Below are positions 8,298 through 17,682 of a stretch of 64,000 nucleotides of DNA, one piece after another. The translations under genes were made by a program, and so were the position numbers. This stretch comes from Bacteroidaceae bacterium (GTDB lineage Bacteria; Bacteroidota; Bacteroidia; Bacteroidales; Bacteroidaceae). The notes below the pieces were generated by a model. The model did not search any database. It was given only the letters and a program-made list of their open reading frames with translations, and was not told the DNA's origin. Within the stretch, counting starts at the first letter, position 1. Each line of letters opens with the position of its first letter. The stretch covers positions 1 through 64,000 of the forward strand of contig JAGCVH010000058.1 of the NCBI GenBank assembly GCA_017962495.1. The letters are read 5' to 3'.

Positions 8298-11200
8298 ATG
8301 AAAACTACAGCACCTTTATCGAGAGAACAATACGGCCTTTATGTCGAGTGTGTAGAACACAACGGAGAGCCTTGTTACAATATACCTTATTTATATGTTT
8401 TAGACGGTTCGCTCGATGGTGAACAATTATGTCGTGCTATCGAAACTGTGGTAAAAGCACATCCTACGCTATTTACCCGCATCGAAGTGAATGCTGATGG
8501 TGAGCCGATACAGACTATTGATGATGGTGAGACATTCACTTTGACTGTAGATGACGTGACAAATGTGGAGCAAGTAAAGGCACAATTTGTTCAGCCTTTC
8601 GACATTCACAAAGACCGATTGTTCCGTTTCCGCCTTCTGAGAGACGAGGCACACTACTACCTGTTTCAAGATATCCACCACATCATTAGTGACGGAGCGA
8701 CACGCAAGGTGTTGTTGGCAGATATCGAAAAGGCCTATGGGGGTGAGGCGATTACACTTGAGGAACTGACTTTAGGCGAAGTGGCTGAAGCCGAGGCTAA
8801 TGCCAGAAAGACTCCTGCCTTTGAGGAGGCAAAGTCGTGGTATGCCCAGAATTTTGATTGTAGTGATACCTTCAGTCCTCTCTTGCCCGATATGGAGGAA
8901 ACTGAACCAAAGGAGGGACTGAAGACAAGAATAATGAATGTTGATGTCGAGCAGGTAGAAGGCTTTTGCAAAACGCATGGTATATTCAAAAGCACTTTCT
9001 TTACTGCTGCATATAGTTTTCTGTTAGCGAAGTTTAATAATGAACACGAGGCCCTCTTTAATACCATCCATAACGGGCGTTCTGATAAGCGGCTGGCGCA
9101 CTCAGTAGCTATGCTGGTGAAGACATTACCAGTCTATTCGAAGTTTACGGATGATACCACTATACTCGATTTCTTGAATGCTGAACAAGAGCAGATGACT
9201 GGTTGCCGTCAGCACGAGGCTTACGCATACGCGGACGTAGTGACAGATTTGAATATTCAGCCCGCAACTCTTTTTGCTTGGCATGGTACTTTGTTCGATA
9301 ATTTGGAGTTTTGCGGGAAGCCGATGACGGCACAAAGACTGAATAATAACACCCGTGAGGTTCCTATTTACTTGAAGGCCTATTTGCGCGATGGCCACTT
9401 CTGTGTTGAAGCAGAATACAGCGCCAATGCGTATAGCGAGTCACTCATTAGTCAGTACTTGGAGAGTTACGAGGCAATCGTAGAGGGATTTGTCAGTAAG
9501 GAATACCTGCGGGATGTGGATATTACCACACCATCACAGATAGAGAAGCTTGACCAATTCAACCAGACAGATGTCGATTACGATAATACGCAAACCATCA
9601 TATCGTTGTTTGACAAGCAAGCAATAACTACTCCCGATGCCATAGCTGTGGTGTATAAGGACAGGCGATACACCTATAAAGAGGTGGATGAAATAAGTAA
9701 TCGTATAGCCACTCATATTGCATCGATGGGGTTAGTTGAAGAGGATGTAGTATCCGTATTGATTCCCCGTTGTGAGTGGATGGCTATTGCCTCACTTGGC
9801 GTATTAAAGGCGGGTTGTGCTTATCAACCCCTTGACCCCAGCTATCCCAAAGAGCGTCTGAACTTCATGATGCAGGATTCAAGTGCCAAGTTACTGATAG
9901 CTGACGAAGAACTGCGTGATATCGTGGATGAGTATAAGGGTGATGTTTTGTTGACGAAAGATATTCCAAGCCTTCCAGCGTCTTCAAATCTTCCAGATGT
10001 TACAGTTACCCCTGCCAGCCTCTTCATCCTTCTCTACACTTCTGGTTCTACGGGTGTACCTAAAGGATGCCAGTTGACACATGGCAATCTGGTGGCTTTC
10101 TGTCATTGGTATCAGCGATTCTATAGCCTGAAGCCGGAACATAATGTTGCTGCATACGCCAGCTATGGATTTGACGCTTGCATGATGGACATGTATCCTG
10201 CTCTTACCTGCGGGGCAACCGTTTACATTATTCCAGAGGAGCTGCGCCTTGACTTGATAGCCCTGAACGAATACTTTGAGGCGAACAGTATCACTCACTC
10301 GTTCATGACCACGCAAGTGGGTTTCCAGTTTGCTTCTAGTATAGAGAACCACTCGTTGCTATATCTTTCTACTGGTGGTGAGAAACTAGCGTCTTTGACT
10401 CCTCCTACGAACTACAAGTTCTATAATGTTTATGGACCTACGGAGTGTACTATTTTCACAACTACTTATTTGGTGGATAGAAAGTTGAAGGATATTCCCA
10501 TTGGTAGTCCGCTCGACAATATGTGTCTCTATATTGTAGATGCTCAGGGCCATCGTCTGCCAATTGGTGCTTCAGGAGAACTATGGGTTAGTGGTCCACA
10601 AGTAAGCCGTGGCTATCTGAACCGTCCTGAAAAGACTGCAGAAGTGTATATTGGCAATCCGTTTGCAACTGATAAGAAATACGCTCGTGTTTATCGTACA
10701 GGCGATATTGTTCGTTATTTGCCAGATGGTAACATTCAGTTTGTAGGTCGTCGTGATGGACAGGTGAAGATTCGTGGTTTCCGCATCGAACTGAAAGAGG
10801 TGGAGGCTGTTATCCGTGATTTCCCAGGAATTAAGGATGCTACGGTTCAGGCTTTCGATGAAGAGGGTGGTGGCAAGTTTATAGCTGCATATATAGTTAG
10901 CGACCAGCAGATAGATATCGAGGCACTCAATAATTTCATTCTCGACCAAAAGCCTCCTTATATGGTGCCTGCTGTGACGATGCAGATAGAAAACATTCCA
11001 CTTAACCAGAATCAGAAAGTAAACAAAAAGGCACTTCCGAAGCCTGAAAAGAAAGCTACTGCAATAGAAGAAAGTAATGTGCCAATGAATGTGCTTGAGA
11101 AGGAGTTACATGACATGGTGGCAGGTATCGTTGGTAATCAAGACTTTGGTATTACAACAGTTCTTGGTTATGCAGGCTTGACTTCTATTTCAGCTATTAA

Positions 11201-14200
11201 GTTAGCCGTACAGGTAAACAAACGCTTTGGAGTAACTGTCGATTCAAGGGCTTTGGTAAAGAATGGTAGCATTCAGTCCATAGAGAATGAGATACTTGGT
11301 TCGATGCTCAATGGGCAAATGGCTGTGGATAATGGAAAGTCAAAAGGGCAATCGACAAATGATAATGAAAAAGCTCAATTGGTAAGTGTTCCACTATCAT
11401 ATGCCCAAACAGGTGTCTATTTTGAGTGTTTGAAGAATCCCACCTCCACCATCTATAACATTCCTTATCTGTTGTCTTATCCAGAAGGAACTGATGCAGG
11501 TCGACTTGCAGAGGCTGTCAAGCAAGTGGTGGCTTGTCATCCAGAGTTGAGTGCGCACTTCATGACCGAAGGGGACCAAATTGTGCAGACAATTGATGCT
11601 GACGTATTGCCCAACATTCCCATCAACGAAATGACGGAAGAGTCATTATTCACCTATAAGAATGAGTTCGTGCAACCTTTCAACCTGCAGCGTCCACCAC
11701 TTTACCGTTTTGAAGTGGTGAAGACAGAGTATGGTGTCCACCTTTTGATGGATGTCCATCACCTTGTGTTCGATGGAGGCTCCGCAGATATCTTTATTCG
11801 CCAGATTTGTGCTGTTCTTGAAGGTTCCTCGGTGGAGAAAGAGGGCTATACCTATATTGATTTCGTAAGTGATCAGCAGTTGGCTGAGGATGGTGATGCG
11901 TTCCGCTCTTCTCAACAATTCTTTGCCGAAAAGCTTCAGACCTGTGAGGGAGCAAGCGAGATTCCTGCCGACTTACCCAAGACCGACAGACAAGGTCTTA
12001 TTGGTGAGGCTGTGGTTCGGGCAGATCATGACAAGGTTTCGGCATTCTGTCGTCAGCAGGAGATTACCCCTGCACATTTATTCTTAGCTGCTACGGCTTA
12101 TGTCGTATCTCGATATACAAACAATAGGGAAGTTTATCTTAGTACGGTGAGCAGTGGACGATCGAACTTAAAGATAGCTGATACGGTGGGTATGTTTGTC
12201 AATACCTTAGCCTTAGGGCTGAACATTGACGACATAACGGTCAAGGACTTTTTGCAGAAAACTTCTGAGACTTTCGATGAGACTCTGCGTCACGAGGACT
12301 ATCCGTTTGCTCGTATCGCTACAGACTATGGTTTCCTTCCCTCCATCGCCTTTGCTTATCAAGTTGGAGTTTTATCCGAATATACGATTGGAGGCAAGGC
12401 TATTCGTCAAGAATTGTTGGAACTGAATGTGCCGAAGTTCAAAATCAACATTAAGATAGAGACGCGCGGTGTTGTTGTGCAATACGATGACTCTCTCTAT
12501 TCTGAACGTGTGGGCAATGCATTGGCAGAGAGCATTGTCGCAGTCACGGAACTAATGATGGCACAACCACAAGCCAAAGTACGCAAGATTTCTATCGTCA
12601 GCAAGAATCAGGAAGAGGAGTTAAGTCACCTGCGTCAAACTGCTACGGGAGATGCTCCGTTTAAGTTCTTCCACGAGTGCATCAGTCATTATGCTCAAAC
12701 ACAACCTGAGCATGAGGCACTGGTGGCTATAGATGCCAGCTTTACTTATAAAGAGATGGATGATGTCACCAATTGCATTGCGGCAAATTTGCGTAATAGG
12801 GGAGTAAAGGAACATGACCGCGTGGCTTTGCTGTTGCCTCGCACAAGTCGCCTCATTCTATCCCTCTTCGGTGTTCTTAAAGCTGGAGCTGCCTATATCC
12901 CTTGCGATCCTGAATATCCTGCCGACCGCATTAAACTTATACTCGAAGACAGCGAGGCTCGTTACATTATTACTACTACCGACCGACTTGATAGTGTGCC
13001 AGCTGAAAAAGCTATCGACGTAGAAGAGCTAATGCAAGTCCTAAGTTCAGAGAATGTTCAATGCTCCATCACCCCTGATGCCCTTGCATACCTCATCTAC
13101 ACCTCTGGCTCTACTGGACGTCCGAAAGGCGTAATGCTCCGTCACGAAGGCATCTGTAATTACCTTTATGGTCATCCTGCTAATGTTTTTGCCAATGGAG
13201 TGTTGACCGACGCAGACCGCATCATTAGTGTTACCACCATTTCATTCGATGCTGCTTTGCAAGATATAGGTATGGCGTTTTACAACGGCAAGACATTAAT
13301 TGTTGCAACGGAGGAGCAAGCTAATAATCCTCTCGATCTGGCACAACTCATCAATGAACAGCACATCAACATGGTGAGCGGTACGCCTTCGCGCTGGCAG
13401 ACTTGGCTTACTAGTGAAGATTTCTGTCAAGCTATCAGTCATGTTAAGATTTGTCGTGCCGGTGGTGAGAAATTCTCCGACCAGTTGCTGGAACAAATGC
13501 GTGATGTTACAAAAGCTCGCATATTCAACTGCTATGGGCCGACTGAGATTACCGTAGCGTCGAACAATAAGGAACTTACTCATGCCGACCTTGTGACGGT
13601 AGGTAAACCGCAACTGAACGTGATAGAGTTTATTGTTGATGCCGATGGTAACGAGTTGCCTGTAGGTGTTGTAGGCGAACTATATATTGGCGGGCGTGGT
13701 GTTGCTCGTGGTTACAACAATCTTGATGAGATGACTCGCGAGCGCTTTATTGAATATCATGGTGAACGCATCTATAAGTCGGGTGATTATGCAAAATGGT
13801 TACCGGATGGTGATGTAGTCATTCTTGGACGCACAGACCATCAGATTAAGCTGCGTGGCTTGCGAATCGAATTGGGCGAGATTGAGAATGTTATGCTGAA
13901 AGTGAATGGTATGAAAAAGGTGGTTATCCTTATCCGCAAATTAAACGGGAAGGAACACCTTTGTGCTTACTATACCGCTGACCATGAAATAGCGCCTGAA
14001 GACTTGAAAGCGGAGATTTCGAAGAGCTTGACTCAATATATGGTGCCTACTGCTTACTTGCAACTGAAAGAAATGCCGATGACGCCCAACGGTAAGACTG
14101 ATGTCAAAGCCTTGCCCGAGCCACAGCTTGCCATTACTTCTGCATATGTGGAACCATCCAATGAAACAGAAAAAGCGTTTTGTGACATTTTTGCCAATAT

Positions 14201-15578
14201 CTTGCAAATGGACCAAGTGGGTGCTACCGACAACTTCTTCGAACTGGGTGGCACTTCGCTCGTTGTGACACGTGTCATCATCGAGGCAGACAAGGCTGGG
14301 TTGCATGTGGCTTATGGTGATGTGTTCGCGAATCCGACACCTCGAAAACTGGCTACGCTTATCACAGGAACTGATGGAGAATCGTTAGGAGAATCTTCCG
14401 ATCCCGTTGCCAACTATGACTATAGTGCTATTAACAATTTATTGCGAAGCAACACACTTGATAACTTCCGTCATGGCGAGCGTCGCTCATTGGGCAATGT
14501 ATTGCTGACAGGTGCCACTGGTTATTTGGGCATTCACATCTTGCGTGAGCTGATAGATTCAGATGCCGGAAATATCTATTGTCTGGTGCGTGGCAAAACG
14601 CAGGAAAAAGCCGAGAATCGTCTGCGCACTTTACTTTTCTACTATTTTGCTGATGCATTTAAGGAGCTCTTTGGAACACGCATCCATGTGATTCTTGGTG
14701 ATGTGACCGGTGAGTTTGGTGATGGATTGCAGATAGACACCGTATTCAATTGTGCAGCTGTGGTTAAACACTTCTCTGAAGGTACAGAGATAGAGGATGT
14801 GAACATTGGTGGCGCACAACGATGTGTTGACTTTTGCCTCAAAACGAAAGCCACTCTTGTACATGTTTCTACAGCCAGTACTAGAGGTATGTGGGTAGGA
14901 GAGGTTAAGGACGAGACTTTCACAGAACAACGATTGTACATGGGGCAATATTTGGGTAATAAGTACATCTATTCAAAGTTTATGGCGGAACGACTCATTC
15001 TCGATGCCATTGCCATGCATGGTCTCAATGCCAAAATCATGCGAGTAGGTAATCTTTCTGCTCGCTCAACCGATGGTGAGTTCCAGGCTAACTTCTCCAC
15101 CAATTCCTTCATGGGACGCATCAAGGTTTATAATATGCTTGGGTGTTGTCCTTACAGCATGCGCAACAAACGAGTCGAGTTCTCGCCCATTAACGAGGTG
15201 AGCCATGCTATCGTATTGCTTGCCACCACTCCAAAGGATTGTACAGTGTTCCATCCATATAACATTCATGGACAGTTCCTTGGAGATGTCCTCTTGGGAT
15301 TGACTACTGTAGGTAAAGGGATTCGTTTCGTGGAGCAGGAGGATTTCCAACAAGCAATGAACGAGGCCTCAAATGACCCACAGAAGGCGAAGACCTTATC
15401 AAGTATGCTTGCCTATCAGGATATGGCACATGGGCAGAAGACTGCCGACGTTCAGCGTGACAATGACTACACAACGCAGGTCCTCTATCGCCTTGGCTTC
15501 TCATTCTCACCCACTTCTTGGGACTATGTAGAGCGTATGCTCAATGCTATAGGTGGATTCGGATTCTTTGAAAATTAA
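8298..15578 (+). CDS. Two-module non-ribosomal peptide synthetase with terminal reductase (C-A-T-C-A-T-R)
   Basis: A 2426-residue multidomain NRPS. Module 1: condensation domain (about 1-430; active site HHIISDG, 127-133); adenylation (about 433-915; YTSGSTGVPKG near 578, YGPTE near 711); carrier domain with Ser963 in AGLTSISAI. Module 2: condensation (about 1010-1435; HHLVFDG, 1154-1160); adenylation (about 1454-1950; YTSGSTGRPKG near 1598); carrier with Ser1987 in LGGTSL. The end is a thioester reductase of the NAD-binding_4 type: TGATGYLG (2071-2078) and YIYSK (Y2223, K2227). There is no thioesterase. Reductive release should yield a dipeptide aldehyde, its alcohol, or a cyclised pyrazinone-type product. 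The intact first condensation domain suggests an N-acyl starter. Known gut clusters of this architecture make peptide aldehydes or pyrazinones. The exporter and PPTase genes follow directly. Confidence 0.93.
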   Translation: MKTTAPLSREQYGLYVECVEHNGEPCYNIPYLYVLDGSLDGEQLCRAIETVVKAHPTLFTRIEVNADGEPIQTIDDGETFTLTVDDVTNVEQVKAQFVQPFDIHKDRLFRFRLLRDEAHYYLFQDIHHIISDGATRKVLLADIEKAYGGEAITLEELTLGEVAEAEANARKTPAFEEAKSWYAQNFDCSDTFSPLLPDMEETEPKEGLKTRIMNVDVEQVEGFCKTHGIFKSTFFTAAYSFLLAKFNNEHEALFNTIHNGRSDKRLAHSVAMLVKTLPVYSKFTDDTTILDFLNAEQEQMTGCRQHEAYAYADVVTDLNIQPATLFAWHGTLFDNLEFCGKPMTAQRLNNNTREVPIYLKAYLRDGHFCVEAEYSANAYSESLISQYLESYEAIVEGFVSKEYLRDVDITTPSQIEKLDQFNQTDVDYDNTQTIISLFDKQAITTPDAIAVVYKDRRYTYKEVDEISNRIATHIASMGLVEEDVVSVLIPRCEWMAIASLGVLKAGCAYQPLDPSYPKERLNFMMQDSSAKLLIADEELRDIVDEYKGDVLLTKDIPSLPASSNLPDVTVTPASLFILLYTSGSTGVPKGCQLTHGNLVAFCHWYQRFYSLKPEHNVAAYASYGFDACMMDMYPALTCGATVYIIPEELRLDLIALNEYFEANSITHSFMTTQVGFQFASSIENHSLLYLSTGGEKLASLTPPTNYKFYNVYGPTECTIFTTTYLVDRKLKDIPIGSPLDNMCLYIVDAQGHRLPIGASGELWVSGPQVSRGYLNRPEKTAEVYIGNPFATDKKYARVYRTGDIVRYLPDGNIQFVGRRDGQVKIRGFRIELKEVEAVIRDFPGIKDATVQAFDEEGGGKFIAAYIVSDQQIDIEALNNFILDQKPPYMVPAVTMQIENIPLNQNQKVNKKALPKPEKKATAIEESNVPMNVLEKELHDMVAGIVGNQDFGITTVLGYAGLTSISAIKLAVQVNKRFGVTVDSRALVKNGSIQSIENEILGSMLNGQMAVDNGKSKGQSTNDNEKAQLVSVPLSYAQTGVYFECLKNPTSTIYNIPYLLSYPEGTDAGRLAEAVKQVVACHPELSAHFMTEGDQIVQTIDADVLPNIPINEMTEESLFTYKNEFVQPFNLQRPPLYRFEVVKTEYGVHLLMDVHHLVFDGGSADIFIRQICAVLEGSSVEKEGYTYIDFVSDQQLAEDGDAFRSSQQFFAEKLQTCEGASEIPADLPKTDRQGLIGEAVVRADHDKVSAFCRQQEITPAHLFLAATAYVVSRYTNNREVYLSTVSSGRSNLKIADTVGMFVNTLALGLNIDDITVKDFLQKTSETFDETLRHEDYPFARIATDYGFLPSIAFAYQVGVLSEYTIGGKAIRQELLELNVPKFKINIKIETRGVVVQYDDSLYSERVGNALAESIVAVTELMMAQPQAKVRKISIVSKNQEEELSHLRQTATGDAPFKFFHECISHYAQTQPEHEALVAIDASFTYKEMDDVTNCIAANLRNRGVKEHDRVALLLPRTSRLILSLFGVLKAGAAYIPCDPEYPADRIKLILEDSEARYIITTTDRLDSVPAEKAIDVEELMQVLSSENVQCSITPDALAYLIYTSGSTGRPKGVMLRHEGICNYLYGHPANVFANGVLTDADRIISVTTISFDAALQDIGMAFYNGKTLIVATEEQANNPLDLAQLINEQHINMVSGTPSRWQTWLTSEDFCQAISHVKICRAGGEKFSDQLLEQMRDVTKARIFNCYGPTEITVASNNKELTHADLVTVGKPQLNVIEFIVDADGNELPVGVVGELYIGGRGVARGYNNLDEMTRERFIEYHGERIYKSGDYAKWLPDGDVVILGRTDHQIKLRGLRIELGEIENVMLKVNGMKKVVILIRKLNGKEHLCAYYTADHEIAPEDLKAEISKSLTQYMVPTAYLQLKEMPMTPNGKTDVKALPEPQLAITSAYVEPSNETEKAFCDIFANILQMDQVGATDNFFELGGTSLVVTRVIIEADKAGLHVAYGDVFANPTPRKLATLITGTDGESLGESSDPVANYDYSAINNLLRSNTLDNFRHGERRSLGNVLLTGATGYLGIHILRELIDSDAGNIYCLVRGKTQEKAENRLRTLLFYYFADAFKELFGTRIHVILGDVTGEFGDGLQIDTVFNCAAVVKHFSEGTEIEDVNIGGAQRCVDFCLKTKATLVHVSTASTRGMWVGEVKDETFTEQRLYMGQYLGNKYIYSKFMAERLILDAIAMHGLNAKIMRVGNLSARSTDGEFQANFSTNSFMGRIKVYNMLGCCPYSMRNKRVEFSPINEVSHAIVLLATTPKDCTVFHPYNIHGQFLGDVLLGLTTVGKGIRFVEQEDFQQAMNEASNDPQKAKTLSSMLAYQDMAHGQKTADVQRDNDYTTQVLYRLGFSFSPTSWDYVERMLNAIGGFGFFEN

Positions 15579-15609
15579 CATGGGAGGATAGTATTGCCTC
15601 GGGAAGAGA

Positions 15610-16932
15610 ATGGATAATATCAACAAGCAATTCTATAACTACTTATGGGCCTATGTCCTGGTGGCGCTCTCAGGATGTTTAGGCAATGTGGTGGATGGTA
15701 TTATTGTGGGTAACCTCATTAGTGCTGACGGCGTGAGTGCCATTAGTTTGTCGAAGCCTGTCAACCAGTTTATCTTTACCCTCCATCTGCTCATCAATGC
15801 TGGTGCGGGTATGCTGGTAGGTTATGCTTTGGGACAGAAAAACATCAACGATGCTCGGCGCTTTTTCTCTATCTCCTTGTCGTTGAGTGTTGGACTTGGG
15901 GTGTTGCTTGCTCTATTTTGTGGCGTATTCTTTCTTGATGAAACCACACGTTTGTTGTGCAACAACGAGCAGATACTTCCATTGGCCCGTGACTATATGC
16001 AAGTATTGTTGCTTGGCAATCCGGCTTTTATCCTGATGTGGGGACTTTCTACGATGGTTGGAGTCGATGGGCAACCAAGATTAGTTTCCCTTGCCGTTAT
16101 CATAGACAATGCGTTGAATCTTTTTTTAGACATTGTTTTTATCCAATGGCTCGATTGGGGAATCACAGGCTCATCTGCGGCTACTGTGGTTGGTCATCTT
16201 GTGGGCATTGCTATTTTATTGAGTCATTGGTGGAAGCCAGAGCATCGTAGGTTGAAGTACATTGGTATTTCATGTGAATCAGGGGGGATTATTGCCAGGA
16301 TTGTATCTCAAGGAGCCCCCCTTGCTGTTGCCTCCATCAGTCTCACACTATTGTTGCTTTCAGCAAATAGGATTGTACTTTCAACTTTAGGACAGACAGG
16401 TATTTTTGCTTTTGCTGTTTGTATGAACCTCTTGCAGGTTTATAATCTCTTCCTCTCTGGTACTTGTCAAACCTTGCAGTCATTGGGTGCAATACAAGTG
16501 GGAAAACACGATGCCGAAGGCTTGAATGTGGTGCTGCGTAAGGCTTTCCGTTTCATCACCATAGCAATGGCTATCACTTGCTTATTTGTTTGGATAGATC
16601 CTCAGGCCATTGCCGCCTTGTTTGGGGCCAATAATCCTGATTATATTGTGGAAACCGACAATGCCCTGCGCATATTTGCCATCAGTTTCATTCCATTCTG
16701 CTACATTTACACGCTGATGGTTGTATATAAGCTATATGGGTATCACAAAATGGCTCTATTCATCTCCTTAGCCCTTTCGTTAACGGTTATTCCAGTCCTT
16801 TGGGGTGTAGCTCATACGGTTCCTAATTATCTTTGGTACAGCTACTTGATAGCCTACATTATAGAGGCTCTACTCATCGTTCTCTTCCACCGTATTGGAC
16901 ATGTTAAATTCGAGTTGAAGGCAAAGGAATAG
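15610..16932 (+). CDS. MATE-family efflux transporter
   Basis: A 440-residue inner-membrane protein with about 12 hydrophobic helices and MATE features (GNVVDGIIVGNLI near the N-terminus, then a second repeat). MATE proteins export small organic molecules using H+ or Na+ gradients. The gene starts 31 bp after the NRPS stop, and its stop codon shares a base with the GTG start of the PPTase gene, so the three genes form a tight operon. The likely role is export of, or self-protection from, the NRPS product; this is inferred from position only. Confidence 0.88.
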   Translation: MDNINKQFYNYLWAYVLVALSGCLGNVVDGIIVGNLISADGVSAISLSKPVNQFIFTLHLLINAGAGMLVGYALGQKNINDARRFFSISLSLSVGLGVLLALFCGVFFLDETTRLLCNNEQILPLARDYMQVLLLGNPAFILMWGLSTMVGVDGQPRLVSLAVIIDNALNLFLDIVFIQWLDWGITGSSAATVVGHLVGIAILLSHWWKPEHRRLKYIGISCESGGIIARIVSQGAPLAVASISLTLLLLSANRIVLSTLGQTGIFAFAVCMNLLQVYNLFLSGTCQTLQSLGAIQVGKHDAEGLNVVLRKAFRFITIAMAITCLFVWIDPQAIAALFGANNPDYIVETDNALRIFAISFIPFCYIYTLMVVYKLYGYHKMALFISLALSLTVIPVLWGVAHTVPNYLWYSYLIAYIIEALLIVLFHRIGHVKFELKAKE

Positions 16933-17513
16933 TGGTTTATTTGAATGACCATATAGAAGACATAAACGTATCGGAGGCCTTACTGAAAGTCAGTAAACAG
17001 CGAGCTGAATATGCCCTTCGCTATCGACAAGTCCTAGATCAACGGCTTTCCCTTGCCGCCGTTCTGCTACTTGCGGAAGGGTTGAAGAGAGAATATGGGA
17101 TTAGGGAATTGCCAGAATTCATTTACCGCCCTCATGGGAAGCCTGAACTAAGAGGTCATTCGGATATTCATTTCAATATGAGCCATTGCAAACGGGCAGC
17201 CCTATGCGTTATAGATAATGTCCCAGTTGGTTGCGATGTTGAGTGCGTCCCCAAGGAATTGGATATGGATGTTTGTCGATATTGTTTCAATGAAAGTGAA
17301 ATTACAGACATTTTAGGTTCTGATGCCCCAACGCTAACTTTTACAATACTTTGGACTAAGAAAGAGGCTTTTTTAAAGTTGACAGGCGACGGTTTGACAA
17401 ACGATTTGCCCAAGTTACTCTTTAGCCCTCAGGTGCGGGATGTCACCTTTCAGACTCACGTTGCATCGGACAAATCGTATGTTTATACCATCTGCAGGTG
17501 GATTGATATATAA
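16932..17513 (+). CDS. 4'-phosphopantetheinyl transferase (Sfp type)
   Basis: Transfers the phosphopantetheine arm of CoA to carrier-domain serines. The 193-residue protein has the family motifs: FNMSHCKRAALC, then VGCDVECV with the Mg-binding aspartate, and WTKKEAFLKLTGDGL. Length is at the short end of the Sfp-type range. Translation should start at the GTG that overlaps the MATE stop (TAGTG); no upstream ATG is available. As the last gene of the NRPS operon it most likely activates Ser963 and Ser1987 of the synthetase. Confidence 0.92.
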   Translation: MVYLNDHIEDINVSEALLKVSKQRAEYALRYRQVLDQRLSLAAVLLLAEGLKREYGIRELPEFIYRPHGKPELRGHSDIHFNMSHCKRAALCVIDNVPVGCDVECVPKELDMDVCRYCFNESEITDILGSDAPTLTFTILWTKKEAFLKLTGDGLTNDLPKLLFSPQVRDVTFQTHVASDKSYVYTICRWIDI

Positions 17514-17588
17514 TACGAATGTGGAAAATTATTAGGTGCAAGTGACACTTTTCCCATGATACCGAGCATACTATTCACAATTATTTCG

Positions 17589-17596
17589 TATTTTTG
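17589..17596 (+). promoter_or_regulatory. Putative -7 box of the hypD promoter
   Basis: TATTTTTG matches TAnnTTTG; no clear -33 TTTG. It would give a leader of about 80 nt before hypD. This suggests hypDE are transcribed separately from the NRPS operon. Confidence 0.5.
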
Positions 17597-17633
17597 CACG
17601 TAATTAACTGTATCGTGTATAATTCGTAAATGC

Positions 17634-17654
17634 GAAGACCATTAATGGCTCTTC
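17634..17654. promoter_or_regulatory. Palindrome in the hypD leader
   Basis: GAAGA / TCTTC flank the palindrome CCATTAATGG, giving a near-perfect 21-bp dyad between the putative promoter and hypD. It could be a regulator-binding site or an RNA hairpin. Confidence 0.4.
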
Positions 17655-17682
17655 TGTAAGTAATTATTTATTTGTATAATCG

